From Ramlibacter cellulosilyticus (GTDB lineage Bacteria; Pseudomonadota; Gammaproteobacteria; Burkholderiales; Burkholderiaceae_C), in NCBI RefSeq assembly GCF_014297465.1, contig NZ_JACORT010000010.1:124001-188000 (forward strand): a DNA stretch of 64,000 nt, in the 5' to 3' direction. A program made the position numbers and the translations under genes. Below are positions 25,594-34,167 of this stretch, piece by piece. The notes beneath the pieces were generated by a model. It was not told the DNA's origin and did not search any database. It worked only from the letters and a program-made list of their open reading frames with translations. Positions within the stretch are counted from its first letter, which is position 1. Every line of letters begins with the position of its first letter.

Positions 25594-26847
25594 TCATGCG
25601 CCGAGCACGCGGCCGAGCGCGTTGCCGTAGGGGTCTTCCATGCGGCCGCCCAGGATCGTGAGCGGCGTGGCATCGGATCGGCCGTAGTAGGCGCGGTTCG
25701 CCTCGTTGTCGGGCAGCACGTCCGTGATGCCCAGCGACACGCCCGCGTAAGCGCCCTCGGTATCCGACCAGACCACCACGTCCTGCACCTTGCCGGTGGA
25801 CGACTGGCCGCGCGCGGAGTAGTTGCCGATGGTGAGGCCGGCGTCGGCGTTGAGCGAGATCTTGCGGTCGGAGCGGAACTGCTGCACCGCGCGTTCGGTC
25901 ATGAGCAGGAAGGCGACCTGGCCGGCGGCCGCGCCTGCCTGCGCACCGATGCTGAGCCCGCCCATGTTGTAGAACGCGGGGCTGCCGAAGTCCTGGCCCT
26001 GGCGCGTCACCAGCAGCCCTTCCCCGGCCTGCGCGCCGAGGCCGAGCGCGGCGCGACCGTAGTTGGGGACGATGAACACGCCGTGCGCCCGCTCCAGCAG
26101 TTGCGCCAGGCGCGGGTCGGACTTCATCCTCTGCACGACCTGCACGGACTCCTGCACCTTCTGGCGCGCGTCGGCGAGCTCGCGGGCCTGGTCGGATGGC
26201 GCGCGTGCCTGCTGCCGCGTTCCGGTGGCTGCGGTCGCGGAGGCGGTATTCGCCGCCGCGGACTGCAGCCGCGCGTGCGTGCCCTCGGCGCGCTGCAGGT
26301 GCGCCTGCAGCGTGGGCAGCACCTGCAGCGCGTAGTTGCGCACGGCGGGCGCGCCGCCGGCGCGCTGCGCCTCTTCCTGGAACAGCGAGATGGCCTTGCG
26401 GTGGTCGACGATCATCTGCTGCAGGAACTCACGGTCGAAGGCCTGCGCCTGCAGCCGACCGAGCTGCTGCAGCTTCTGCTGCTGCGCGGCCGCCGGGCCG
26501 GTCGGCAGGGTGATGCCGCGCGCGTGCGCGATCTGCACGAGCTGCGTGTTCGCCTTCTGGTGGTCGTCGACCAGCATGCGTCCGTAGTCGCGCACGGACG
26601 CGTCGGAGCCGTGCGAGATCGCCAGCCGGCCCGCCGCGACCTCCGCGTGCCCGGATTCGGCGGCACGCGCCATGAACTGGCGGTCGGCCGCGGGGACCTT
26701 GCGCGCGACGCGCGGCTGGGCCTGCTGCCCAGTGTCGGCCGCTGCGCGCTGCTGCTGCACGGCGGGCACGCTGTCCTGCTGCGCCCGCGCGGCGAACGCG
26801 CAGCAGGCAAGCACGGCAAGGGCGAGGGGGCGAAGGGGTCTGTCCAT
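25594..26847 (-). CDS. DUF4142-SYLF (Ysc84) fusion protein, periplasmic
   Basis: A 417-residue secreted protein. A signal peptide (residues 1-22) is followed by a DUF4142 helical domain (about 52-190: DRQFMARAAESGHAEVAAGR to VLPTLQAHLQRAEGTHARL). An Ala/Thr linker leads to a C-terminal SYLF/Ysc84 domain (about 240-415: RAHGVFIVPNYGRAALGLGA, GLTIGNYSARGQSS, YAGVSLGITDVLPDNEA). SYLF domains bind phosphoinositides in eukaryotes, and bacterial secreted versions are poorly understood. The ATG at 26847 has an AGGAG site. The fusion of these two usually separate domains is unusual. Confidence 0.85.
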   Translation of the reverse strand: MDRPLRPLALAVLACCAFAARAQQDSVPAVQQQRAAADTGQQAQPRVARKVPAADRQFMARAAESGHAEVAAGRLAISHGSDASVRDYGRMLVDDHQKANTQLVQIAHARGITLPTGPAAAQQQKLQQLGRLQAQAFDREFLQQMIVDHRKAISLFQEEAQRAGGAPAVRNYALQVLPTLQAHLQRAEGTHARLQSAAANTASATAATGTRQQARAPSDQARELADARQKVQESVQVVQRMKSDPRLAQLLERAHGVFIVPNYGRAALGLGAQAGEGLLVTRQGQDFGSPAFYNMGGLSIGAQAGAAAGQVAFLLMTERAVQQFRSDRKISLNADAGLTIGNYSARGQSSTGKVQDVVVWSDTEGAYAGVSLGITDVLPDNEANRAYYGRSDATPLTILGGRMEDPYGNALGRVLGA

Positions 26848-27010
26848 GATCTCTCCTGGTTTTGCACAAATACAGATCGTCACCCCCGATGGAGTGCCTC
26901 CCCGGTCCCAGGTTGCCCGGTCGGGCAGCGCCAGGCGTGACGCGCGCGTTACGCACGTGACCGGATTCCGCTGTGCCACGCGATGCGCGTGAGGTGTGGC
27001 GTGCGCGGCC

Positions 27011-27517
27011 TCAGCGCCGCACGTCGTCGAGCGTGCTCGCGTCGCCCCGGGGCAGCTCGCGCAGCACGCTGAGCGATCCGTCCGTCTCGAGCACGACGGC
27101 GCCCACCCCCTCGATGCTCGCGATGCCCTGCTGCCGCAGGACCGCCAGCACGTCCGCGCGCGTGAGGCGTTCGGCATCCAGTGCGTCGTCGAGAAGACGG
27201 CCGTGGTGGAGCACCAGCCGCGGCTCGGCACGCACCAGCCGCGCGAACCCGCGCTGGCGCACCGAGAGCTTCGCCACCGCGTACTGGCAGGCGACGAGCA
27301 CGATGAACGCCGCGAGGCCCTCGGCCACGGGTGTCTGCTTGCTCAGGACCACCGAGGCCAGGGTCGATCCCATGGCGACGGTGACAACGAGGTCGAAGGC
27401 ATTGAGCTTCGACAGCGTGCGCTTGCCCGAGGTCCGCAGCAGCACGACCAGGAAGGCATATGCAGCCACCCCTGCCACCACGATGCGGGCGATGCCCCAC
27501 CAGTTATCGAACCACAT
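27011..27517 (-). CDS. DUF421/YetF family membrane protein
   Basis: A 168-residue inner-membrane protein. Two or three N-terminal helices (GIARIVVAGVAAYAFLVVLL, AFDLVVTVAMGSTLASVVL) carry the family motif RTSGKRTLSKLNAFDLVV. A cytoplasmic C-terminal YetF domain (about 95-165) contains LVRAEPRLVLHHGRL and LTRADVLAVLRQQGI. Related spore-former proteins (YetF/YdfS) have been linked to cation conductance; here the role is unknown. The length is normal for the short proteobacterial branch. It is transcribed towards the DUF4142-SYLF gene, with a 163-bp gap. Confidence 0.87.
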   Translation of the reverse strand: MWFDNWWGIARIVVAGVAAYAFLVVLLRTSGKRTLSKLNAFDLVVTVAMGSTLASVVLSKQTPVAEGLAAFIVLVACQYAVAKLSVRQRGFARLVRAEPRLVLHHGRLLDDALDAERLTRADVLAVLRQQGIASIEGVGAVVLETDGSLSVLRELPRGDASTLDDVRR

Positions 27518-27556
27518 GGGCGGTGACTGTCCTTCCTTGGTTGCTGCTGAAGTCGC

Positions 27557-27952
27557 TCAACGGCAAGCCCACATCGCGGGCAAGCGCAGGCACCGGGCCG
27601 GCGCCACCGTCACGGCGGCGCCCGCGCCCATCGTGCGCGTCGACGGGGGGAACGCGGTGGCGTCGTAGGCATCGGCCATGGCCACCTGCGTCTGCAGCAG
27701 CGCACGGTTGGCGTTCCGGATGGCCTGGTCGCGTCGCGGCCCCGCGGGTTGCTGCGCCATCGCCTGTATGGATTCGCGCAACGCGTCGGCCGCAGCCATC
27801 AGCGCCTGCACGGACGCGTCATAGCCGGACGTGGTCGCCACCGTGCCGGACGAGCGGTGCTGCGGCGGCAGGTCGGGGCGAACCTGTGCCGAAGCTGCGG
27901 CCGCGACGAGCGCGAGCGCGAGGCAGGCTGTGTGTCTGATGGATCGCATCAT
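27557..27952 (-). CDS. Small secreted hypothetical protein, 131 aa
   Basis: A signal peptide (RHTACLALALVAAAASA, cleavage near 23) is followed by a helical region with SGYDASVQALMAAADALRES and QAIRNANRALLQTQVAMADA, then a C-terminus with a Cys pair near LRLPAMWACR. No known domain. Tandem ATG codons occur at 27952 and 27949, preceded by AAGGAG. It is 39 bp upstream of the DUF421 gene and may share its transcript. A 13-bp tandem repeat lies in its leader. Confidence 0.65.
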   Translation of the reverse strand: MMRSIRHTACLALALVAAAASAQVRPDLPPQHRSSGTVATTSGYDASVQALMAAADALRESIQAMAQQPAGPRRDQAIRNANRALLQTQVAMADAYDATAFPPSTRTMGAGAAVTVAPARCLRLPAMWACR

Positions 27953-28503
27953 GGTCTCCTTGCGTCTGGGTTGCTGGACTGGGTTGCTGGACTGGGTTGC
28001 TGGACTGGGGTCCGGGAAATGGATCCCCGGCAGCACCAGCTTGTGCCGGCGTCGCGCAATTGGATTTGGGCAAATGTTGATTCGGATGGCAGACGCATCC
28101 GACACGCCCGCGCGCCGGCACGCGCCCCGGTCCTGCTTGCATCGGCCCCCACCGAGTCGCCTCAAGTGGGCGGCGCCCGCGGCCGCGTGCCCGAAGGCGT
28201 GACCGGCAGCGGCGCGCCGAGCGACTACCCCGGCGAGCTGCAGGCGAACGAGTCGGTGCAGCGTGCGCCGGGATCGGGACTCGACGGCGGGCTGGGAGCG
28301 CCGGAGCGGGCCACCGCGGCCGCGAGCGGGCGGACCTGAAGCCGCGGCGTGCGCCGAGGGCTCGCCCTTAAGGGCCGACCCTCGTGTGCGCAAGGCGTTC
28401 CCCGCGAAGCCCCGGCGTCCTACAGCTGCAGCTCGACGCCGTCCCACAGCCCGCGGCGCATGCCGTCCTATGCTGGCCTCTCGCCGGAATGCAAAGGGAC
28501 CGG
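27953..28503. other. 551-bp intergenic region with tandem repeat and two motif sites
   Basis: The region lies between a minus-strand secreted-protein gene and the + strand PBP2 gene. It contains the 13-bp tandem repeat (27967-28005), an ATTTG-NN-CAAAT palindrome (28059-28081) and a TAAGGG element (28363-28383). A + strand frame ends at 28339 with a plausible secreted-type tail (GVTGSGAPSDYPGELQANES). It has no start codon or ribosome binding site except an internal GTG near 28164, so it may be a gene remnant. I do not call it a gene. Confidence 0.5.
27967..28005. repeat. 13-bp tandem repeat, three copies
   Basis: The unit TGGGTTGCTGGAC is repeated three times without mismatch, followed by a partial copy (TGGGG). 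It lies 15-53 bp upstream of the start codon of the secreted-protein gene at 27952, within its 5' leader. Perfect short tandem repeats can vary in copy number by slippage and could tune promoter or leader spacing. Confidence 0.9.
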
Positions 28504-30465
28504 ATGCACGCTCCGAACATCGACGCCGAAGCCAGGCTGCTGCGATTCCGCAGGCGCGTGCTGGTGGCGTGCGCCGCGGTGCTGGCGTGCTTCGGCGCGC
28601 TGGTCGCGCGGCTGGTGTGGCTGCAGGTCCTGCACCACGAGGACTTCGAGACGCAGGCCGCGCAGAACAGCACGGGCTTCTTGCCCATCGTGCCGAACCG
28701 GGGGCTCATCACCGACCGCAACGGCATCGTCCTGGCCGCCAACTACCCTGCGTACACGCTGGAGATCACGCGCGCGCGCACCATGCAGCCGCTCGAGACG
28801 CTGGTCGCCGCGCTCGGCAGGGTGGTGGACATCGAGCCGCGCGATCGCGAGCGTTTCCAGCGGCTGCTGCGCGACACCCCGGACACCGAACCCGTGCCCA
28901 TCCGCTCGCACCTGAGCGACACGGAGGTGGCCCGCTTCGCGGTGGAACGCTTCCGCTTTCCCGGCGTGCGCATCCAGGCACGCCTGTTCCGCAGCTACCC
29001 CTGGGGGGAGCTCGCCGCGCACGCGATCGGCTACGTGGGACGCATCAACGCCGCGGAGAAGGAGCGCATCGACGACGGGCCGGAAGGGCAACGGGCGAAC
29101 TACCGCGGCACCGACGTCATCGGGAAGCTGGGCGTGGAGGCCGCCTACGAGCGGGAGCTGCACGGCACGACAGGGGTGCAGGAGATGCTGACCACGGCAT
29201 CCGGGCGCGCGGTGCGTCGCGTGGGCGGGCGCGCGCCGCGGCCGGGGAAGACGCTGCGCCTCACCATCGACGCCCGGCTGCAGAAGATGGTGGAAGACCT
29301 TTACGGCGAGCGCCGCGGCGCGCTGGTCGCGCTCGATCCCCGCAGCGGCGAGGTGCTGGCCTTCGTGAGCCAGCCCGCCTTCGACCCCAACCTGTTCGTG
29401 GACGGCATCGCGCCGGGCCCCTGGCGCGAACTCAATACCTCGCCGGACAAGCCCCTCCTCGATCGCGCGCTGCGCGGAACCTACCCTCCCGGCTCCACCT
29501 ACAAGCCCTACATGGCGCTGATCGGGCTGGAGACCGGCGCGCGGCAGCCCGGCGACACGATCGCCGACCCCGGGTACTTCTGGCTGGGCAACCACAAGTT
29601 CCGGGACGACAAGCCCGGGGGCCACGGCCGCGTCGACATGTACCGGTCCATCGTGGTCTCCTGCGACACCTACTACTACCAGCTCGCCAACGACCTGGGG
29701 GTGGACACGATCCACGACTACATGCTGCGCTTCGGCTTCGGCACGCCGACGGGCATCGACATCCCGGGGGAAGTCCCTGGCCTGCTGCCCTCCACCGACT
29801 GGAAGCGCGAGGCGTTCCGCCGGCGCGAGCAGAAGACCTGGTATGCAGGCGAAACCATCTCGCTGGGCATCGGCCAGGGCTACAACAGCTTCACCATGCT
29901 GCAGCTCGCCAACGCGGTCGGCGGGCTGGCCAATGGCGGCGTGCGCATGCGGCCCCACCTGGCGAAGGAGCTGGTGGACGAAATCAGCGGCGAGGCGCAG
30001 GCCGTGCAGCCGGAGGTGGCGGGCCGCATGGACGTCCTGACCGGGCACCTCGCGTTCGTGCAGCGCGCGATGCAGGGCGTGAACCAGGAGGGCACCGGCT
30101 CGGCGGCGTTCCGCGGTGCACCGTACACCAGCGCGGGCAAGACCGGCACCGCGCAGCTGGTGGGCCTGCGTGGCCAGCGCTACGACGAGGATGCCACGCA
30201 CGAACGCCTGCGCGACCACGGCCTCTTCATCGCCTACGCGCCGGTGGAAGACCCGCGCATCGCCGTGGCCCTGGTGGTGGAGAACGCCGGGTTCGGGTCC
30301 ACCTCCGCCGCGCCGATCGCGCGGCGCGTGCTCGACTTCGTCCTGGCCGGCCTGTATCCCGGCGCGGAAGACATGCAGGCCGTGCGCGAAGGCCGCGCCA
30401 CGGCGCCGGTGGGAACGCCCCGCACCGTGGACGCTGCATGGCCGCCCCTGCACGTCGCGCCTTGA
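28504..30465 (+). CDS. mrdA: Penicillin-binding protein 2, class B transpeptidase
   Basis: A 653-residue inner-membrane peptidoglycan transpeptidase of the PBP2 (elongasome) type. One transmembrane helix lies near 20-40. The pedestal domain follows (RGLITDRNGIVLAANYPAYT). The transpeptidase motifs are STYKPYM (nucleophile Ser near 337), SCDTYYY near 389 and KTGTAQ near 548. The ATG at 28504 has an AAGGG site 5 bases upstream. The usual neighbours mreC, mreD and rodA are absent, so this is probably an additional PBP2 paralogue outside the elongation locus. The downstream gene is an unrelated small protein. Confidence 0.9.
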   Translation: MHAPNIDAEARLLRFRRRVLVACAAVLACFGALVARLVWLQVLHHEDFETQAAQNSTGFLPIVPNRGLITDRNGIVLAANYPAYTLEITRARTMQPLETLVAALGRVVDIEPRDRERFQRLLRDTPDTEPVPIRSHLSDTEVARFAVERFRFPGVRIQARLFRSYPWGELAAHAIGYVGRINAAEKERIDDGPEGQRANYRGTDVIGKLGVEAAYERELHGTTGVQEMLTTASGRAVRRVGGRAPRPGKTLRLTIDARLQKMVEDLYGERRGALVALDPRSGEVLAFVSQPAFDPNLFVDGIAPGPWRELNTSPDKPLLDRALRGTYPPGSTYKPYMALIGLETGARQPGDTIADPGYFWLGNHKFRDDKPGGHGRVDMYRSIVVSCDTYYYQLANDLGVDTIHDYMLRFGFGTPTGIDIPGEVPGLLPSTDWKREAFRRREQKTWYAGETISLGIGQGYNSFTMLQLANAVGGLANGGVRMRPHLAKELVDEISGEAQAVQPEVAGRMDVLTGHLAFVQRAMQGVNQEGTGSAAFRGAPYTSAGKTGTAQLVGLRGQRYDEDATHERLRDHGLFIAYAPVEDPRIAVALVVENAGFGSTSAAPIARRVLDFVLAGLYPGAEDMQAVREGRATAPVGTPRTVDAAWPPLHVAP

Positions 30466-30489
30466 GCACGCAGCCACCGGGAGAGCCGC

Positions 30490-31005
30490 ATGAACAGGAT
30501 AGCCACCGCCCGGTGCGCCGGGCCTTCCGCTCCCCGCGGCATCGGCCGCCGTGGCGTCCTGCTGGCGGCGCTGGCAGCCGCCACCCCCGCCCGCGGCGCG
30601 CAGCGGTGGCCCGACGCCGACCGCCTGCTGCCCTTGTTCCTGCACGGCACGGTCGCCCGCGTCGAGCCGAAGGCGCAGGGGCTCGTGCTCGTCCTGCACC
30701 ACGACGCTCAGGCCGGCGGGGCACGGGCGACGTGGCGGCGGCTCGCGAGTCGCAGCCAGGCGAGCCACGTGCTGCAGGAGATGCTGGAGGACTGCATGGT
30801 GCCGCCGGTGCTGGATTCCGGGGAATGGCGGGTCCTGCTTCCTTCGGCCGAAGCCCTGCGCAGCGCCCAGGTTCCCATGCCGCAACAGGGCCAGCGCCTG
30901 AGCGTGCTCGCCCACTGGGTCCCGCCGGTGCAAGGCACCTCCACCGCGCAGGCGCTGGCGCTGCTGATGGCCCAGCGAGCCTGCTTCCTCCCTGGCGGCC
31001 GGTGA
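30490..31005 (+). CDS. Hypothetical exported protein, 171 aa
   Basis: The N-terminus contains an Arg-Arg pair followed by a hydrophobic stretch (GRRGVLLAALAAATPARGA), which resembles a Tat or lipid-free Sec signal. The mature part is a small globular domain with alternating hydrophobic residues (RVEPKAQGLVLVLHHDAQA, EWRVLLPSAEALRSAQVPM) and two Cys. No family recognised. A GGGAG site precedes the ATG at 30490, 24 bp after the PBP2 gene, which suggests co-transcription and perhaps a role in the envelope. Confidence 0.62.
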   Translation: MNRIATARCAGPSAPRGIGRRGVLLAALAAATPARGAQRWPDADRLLPLFLHGTVARVEPKAQGLVLVLHHDAQAGGARATWRRLASRSQASHVLQEMLEDCMVPPVLDSGEWRVLLPSAEALRSAQVPMPQQGQRLSVLAHWVPPVQGTSTAQALALLMAQRACFLPGGR

Positions 31006-31145
31006 AGCCGGCGCTATCGCGGCGCGCAGCAGGCCTGCACAGGTACCGGGCGCCCAGCCGGCTTCTTTTCGCGCACGGCGGAGCACACGGGCGGAGCTCC
31101 GCGCGCTAGGATGCATCGAAGCATTCAGACAAATGCTTCGCCGCC

Positions 31146-33611
31146 ATGCAGCACGCCACCCACCCCGCATCTTCCAGCCCAGGCGCCGTCGCCCGCGTCG
31201 CCGCCGCTCTGCTGCTCGTGGGCGGCGCCTGCCTCGTCGGCGGCGGCGCATGGCTCGCCGGGCTCGGCGGTTCCTGGTACTACCTGCTCGCCGGCATCGT
31301 GCTGCTGGTCGATGCGTGGCTGCTGTGGACGGGGCGGCCCGGCGGCGTCTTCCTGTTCGCGCTCGCGTTCGCGGCCAGCCTCGCCTGGGCCCTGTGGGAA
31401 GCGGGGCTGGACTGGTGGCCGCTCGCCGCGCGGATGGACGTCCTCTTCCTGCTCGGGTTCCTGCTGCTGTTCGCGCGCAGGAACACGCGCTGGCCGTGGG
31501 AAGCCCGCTTCGGCCGCACCGCGCTGGGCTGCGTCCTGGGGGCGTTCGCGGTGGTCGCCGTCGCCACCTGGTTGGGCGACCCGCACGAGATCTCCGGCAC
31601 GCTGGCCTCCAACACGTCCGTCACCGCCCCGGGCGGCATGGCCGCCGCGGACTGGACGTCCTATGGCGGCTCGCCCTTCGGGCAGCGCTACTCCGCGCTG
31701 CGCCAGATCACGCCGCAGAACGTGGACAGGCTCGAGCCCGCCTGGCACTTCAACACGGGAGACTTCCGCGGCCGCAAGGGCGACCCGAAGGAGACCACCT
31801 TCGAGGTGACGCCGCTGAAGGTCGGCAACCGCCTTTTCTTCTGCACGCCCCACCAGAACGTGATCGCGCTCGACGCGACCACGGGCCGGCAGGTGTGGCG
31901 CTACGACCCGAAGATCCAGGACAAGCTGGCGCTCCAGCACCTCACCTGCCGCGGCTTGAGCTGGCAGCCGCCCGCCTCCGCACCCGCCGCGGCGGCGGCA
32001 CCGGCCGCGCCCGCGGCAAGCGCGCCCGGCGTGGCCCCGGCGCAGCCGGGCGAGCTCCCGATCGCGGCGCGCGACGGCCCCACCGACGCGCAGTGCGCCT
32101 CCAAGCTCTTCATGCCCACCGCGGACGGCCGCCTGATCGCGCTGAATCCGGACAACGGCCACGTGTGCGCGAGTTTCGGCGGCGGCACGGGGCAGGTGAA
32201 CCTGTGGCGCAACATGCCGAACTACCGGCCCGGCGCCTACTACTCCACCTCGCCCGTCGTCGTCACGCGCAAGCTCGTCATCGTCGGCGGCACGGTCCTG
32301 GACAACGTCTCGATCCACGAGCAGTCGGGCGTCATCCGCGCCTTCGACATCGACACCGGCGACCTCGTGTGGGCCTGGGACCCCGGCAACCCGGACCGCA
32401 CGGGGCCCCTGCCGCCCGGAGAGACGTATACGGCCAACTCGCCGAACAGCTGGAGCATCTCCTCGGTCGACGAGCAGCTGGGCCTCGTGTACGTGCCGCT
32501 CGGCAACCAGCCGCCGGACCAGTGGGGCGCCAATCGTTCACCCGCGGTGGAGAAGTATTCGTCGTCCGTCGTGGCGCTCGACCTCGCCACGGGCGCGCCG
32601 CGCTGGGTGTTCCAGACGGTGCACCACGACCTCTGGGACTACGACGTGCCGTCGCAGCCGAGCCTGCTCGACCTGCGCGTCCGCGGCGAGACCGTCCCCG
32701 TGCTCGTGCAGCCCACGAAGCAGGGCGAGCTGTTCGTGCTGGACCGGCGCACTGGACAGCCCGTGCTGCCGGTGCGCGAGGAGCGCGCGCCGCAGGGCGC
32801 CGTGGAGGGCGACCGGACCGCGCCGACGCAGCCGCGTTCGGCGGTGTCCTTCGATCCGGTGCCGCTCTCGGGACGCCACATGTGGGGCGCGACGATGTTC
32901 GACCAGCTGTATTGCCGCGTCGCGTTCCACCGCCTGCGCTACGAAGGCCGGTTCACGCCCCCGTCGCTGCAGGGGTCCCTCGTCTACCCCGGCAACTTCG
33001 GTGTCTTCAACTGGGGATCGGTGGCGGTCGACCCGGCGCGCGGCTGGGCCTTCACCACGCCGGCCTATCTCGCCTTCGTGTCCACGCTCGTGCCCCGCCC
33101 CGACGCGACGACGCTCGTCGTGCAGGGAGGCGGGCCACCGGAAGGCAGCCTGCCCGCGCTGAACGAGAACTTCGGCGCGCCCTACGCGGCGAAGATGCTC
33201 CCCTTCACGTCGCCGCTGGGCATTCCCTGCCAGCAGCCTCCCTGGGGCTACGTGGCCGGCGTGGACCTGGGCAGCGGGCGCATCGCGTGGCGGCACCGCA
33301 ATGGCACCGTGCGCGACCTCGCGCCCGTGCCGCTGCCCTTCCGCATGGGCGTGCCGAGCCTCGGCGGCCCGCTCGTGACCGCGGGCGGCGTCGCCTTCCT
33401 CTCGGGAACGCTGGACGACTACGTGCGCGGCTACGACATGGCCACCGGCGAGGAGCTGTGGCGCAGCCGCCTGCCCGCGGGCGGACAGGCGACGCCCATG
33501 ACATACGAGGGGAGCGACGGCCGCCAGTACCTGCTGGTGGTGGCAGGCGGCCACGGCTCGCTGGGGACGAAGGCCGGGGACGACGTCATCGCGTACGCTC
33601 TGCCGCGCTGA
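31146..33611 (+). CDS. gcd: Membrane-bound PQQ-dependent glucose dehydrogenase
   Basis: An 821-residue quinoprotein. The first about 145 residues form five membrane helices, as in E. coli Gcd, and the rest is a periplasmic eight-bladed PQQ propeller. Characteristic segments are DWTSYGGSPFGQRYSALRQI at the domain start, NSPNSWSISSVDEQLGLVYV in the active-site region and TVHHDLWDYDVPSQPSLLDL. It would oxidise glucose or a related polyol or cyclitol (quinate and shikimate dehydrogenases share the fold) and pass electrons to ubiquinone. An Ala/Pro-rich insertion of about 25 residues lies near 277-302. No PQQ synthesis genes are in the window. Confidence 0.9.
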   Translation: MQHATHPASSSPGAVARVAAALLLVGGACLVGGGAWLAGLGGSWYYLLAGIVLLVDAWLLWTGRPGGVFLFALAFAASLAWALWEAGLDWWPLAARMDVLFLLGFLLLFARRNTRWPWEARFGRTALGCVLGAFAVVAVATWLGDPHEISGTLASNTSVTAPGGMAAADWTSYGGSPFGQRYSALRQITPQNVDRLEPAWHFNTGDFRGRKGDPKETTFEVTPLKVGNRLFFCTPHQNVIALDATTGRQVWRYDPKIQDKLALQHLTCRGLSWQPPASAPAAAAAPAAPAASAPGVAPAQPGELPIAARDGPTDAQCASKLFMPTADGRLIALNPDNGHVCASFGGGTGQVNLWRNMPNYRPGAYYSTSPVVVTRKLVIVGGTVLDNVSIHEQSGVIRAFDIDTGDLVWAWDPGNPDRTGPLPPGETYTANSPNSWSISSVDEQLGLVYVPLGNQPPDQWGANRSPAVEKYSSSVVALDLATGAPRWVFQTVHHDLWDYDVPSQPSLLDLRVRGETVPVLVQPTKQGELFVLDRRTGQPVLPVREERAPQGAVEGDRTAPTQPRSAVSFDPVPLSGRHMWGATMFDQLYCRVAFHRLRYEGRFTPPSLQGSLVYPGNFGVFNWGSVAVDPARGWAFTTPAYLAFVSTLVPRPDATTLVVQGGGPPEGSLPALNENFGAPYAAKMLPFTSPLGIPCQQPPWGYVAGVDLGSGRIAWRHRNGTVRDLAPVPLPFRMGVPSLGGPLVTAGGVAFLSGTLDDYVRGYDMATGEELWRSRLPAGGQATPMTYEGSDGRQYLLVVAGGHGSLGTKAGDDVIAYALPR

Positions 33612-33709
33612 GGCCGCTGGCGCCGGCCCGTACGGTCCGACCCGCCTTGGCGACAACGCACGCGCCGCGCGGGGTAGATTGGCTGGCAAGCCTGCCAACG
33701 AGACCTGCC

Positions 33710-34051
33710 ATGATGCCCGTACGCACCCCGGATACCATCGCCTTCGAAGCCGCCGCCGCGCTCGACGCGTATGAAGCCCGCATGGCGCGGATGGCCCGCG
33801 GCGTCGCGACGCCGGCGGACCTCGCGCTCGCCGCGGGAGACCTGCACAGGCTCTGTGCCAGGTGCATGCACCTGCCGCGCGTCTCCGCATCCTGCATCGG
33901 CCTGCTGCTGTCGCACTATCGCCTCCTGGCCTCGCTCGCGGGTGCTGACGACGCCTGCCTGGCACCGTCCCTTCGAAGGGCGCACCAGGCCTGCATCGAG
34001 CGCCTGCGGCAGGAATGCCGCGAGTTCTTCCTGGCGCCGCACCTGCACTAG
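33710..34051 (+). CDS. Hypothetical protein, 113 aa
   Basis: A small, helical, Ala/Leu/Arg-rich soluble protein with six Cys, including CARCMHLPRVSASC near 52-65. This spacing could bind a metal or form disulfides. No signal peptide and no recognised domain. Two tandem ATG codons (33710, 33713) follow a moderate upstream region, and no strong ribosome binding site is visible. It stands alone between gcd and a tiny minus-strand gene. A CCCGTACGGTCCGACCC element, similar to the TAAGGG family, lies about 80 bp upstream. Confidence 0.5.
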   Translation: MMPVRTPDTIAFEAAAALDAYEARMARMARGVATPADLALAAGDLHRLCARCMHLPRVSASCIGLLLSHYRLLASLAGADDACLAPSLRRAHQACIERLRQECREFFLAPHLH

Positions 34052-34059
34052 GCAGAGTC

Positions 34060-34167
34060 CTAGCGCAGCCGCTGCCGGCGCATCCAGTAACGCGGGGCGA
34101 CGCCGCCGACCAGGGCGAAGAAGCCCAGGGTGGCAAGCAAGAGGTGGCGAGTGGTGGATTTCATCAT
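34060..34167 (-). CDS. Tiny membrane peptide, 35 aa
   Basis: A minus-strand ORF encodes 35 residues with one hydrophobic helix, HLLLATLGFFALVGGVA, flanked by basic ends (MMKSTTR and RYWMRRQRLR). An AGGAG site lies 4 bases before the tandem ATGs at 34167/34164. The arrangement is typical of single-span small membrane proteins. It converges on the gene ending at 34051, with 8 bp between the stops. It is too short for most gene finders, and coding evidence rests on the ribosome binding site and the helix. Confidence 0.55.
   Translation of the reverse strand: MMKSTTRHLLLATLGFFALVGGVAPRYWMRRQRLR

Noticed and set aside
28160..28339. Possible small secreted protein gene on the + strand
   Set aside because: The frame has a plausible tail but no start codon with a ribosome binding site and no signal peptide.
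28504..30465. FtsI/PBP3 instead of PBP2
   Set aside because: The SCD variant of the second motif, the long pedestal and the N-terminal RGLITDRNG context fit PBP2, and no division genes are adjacent.
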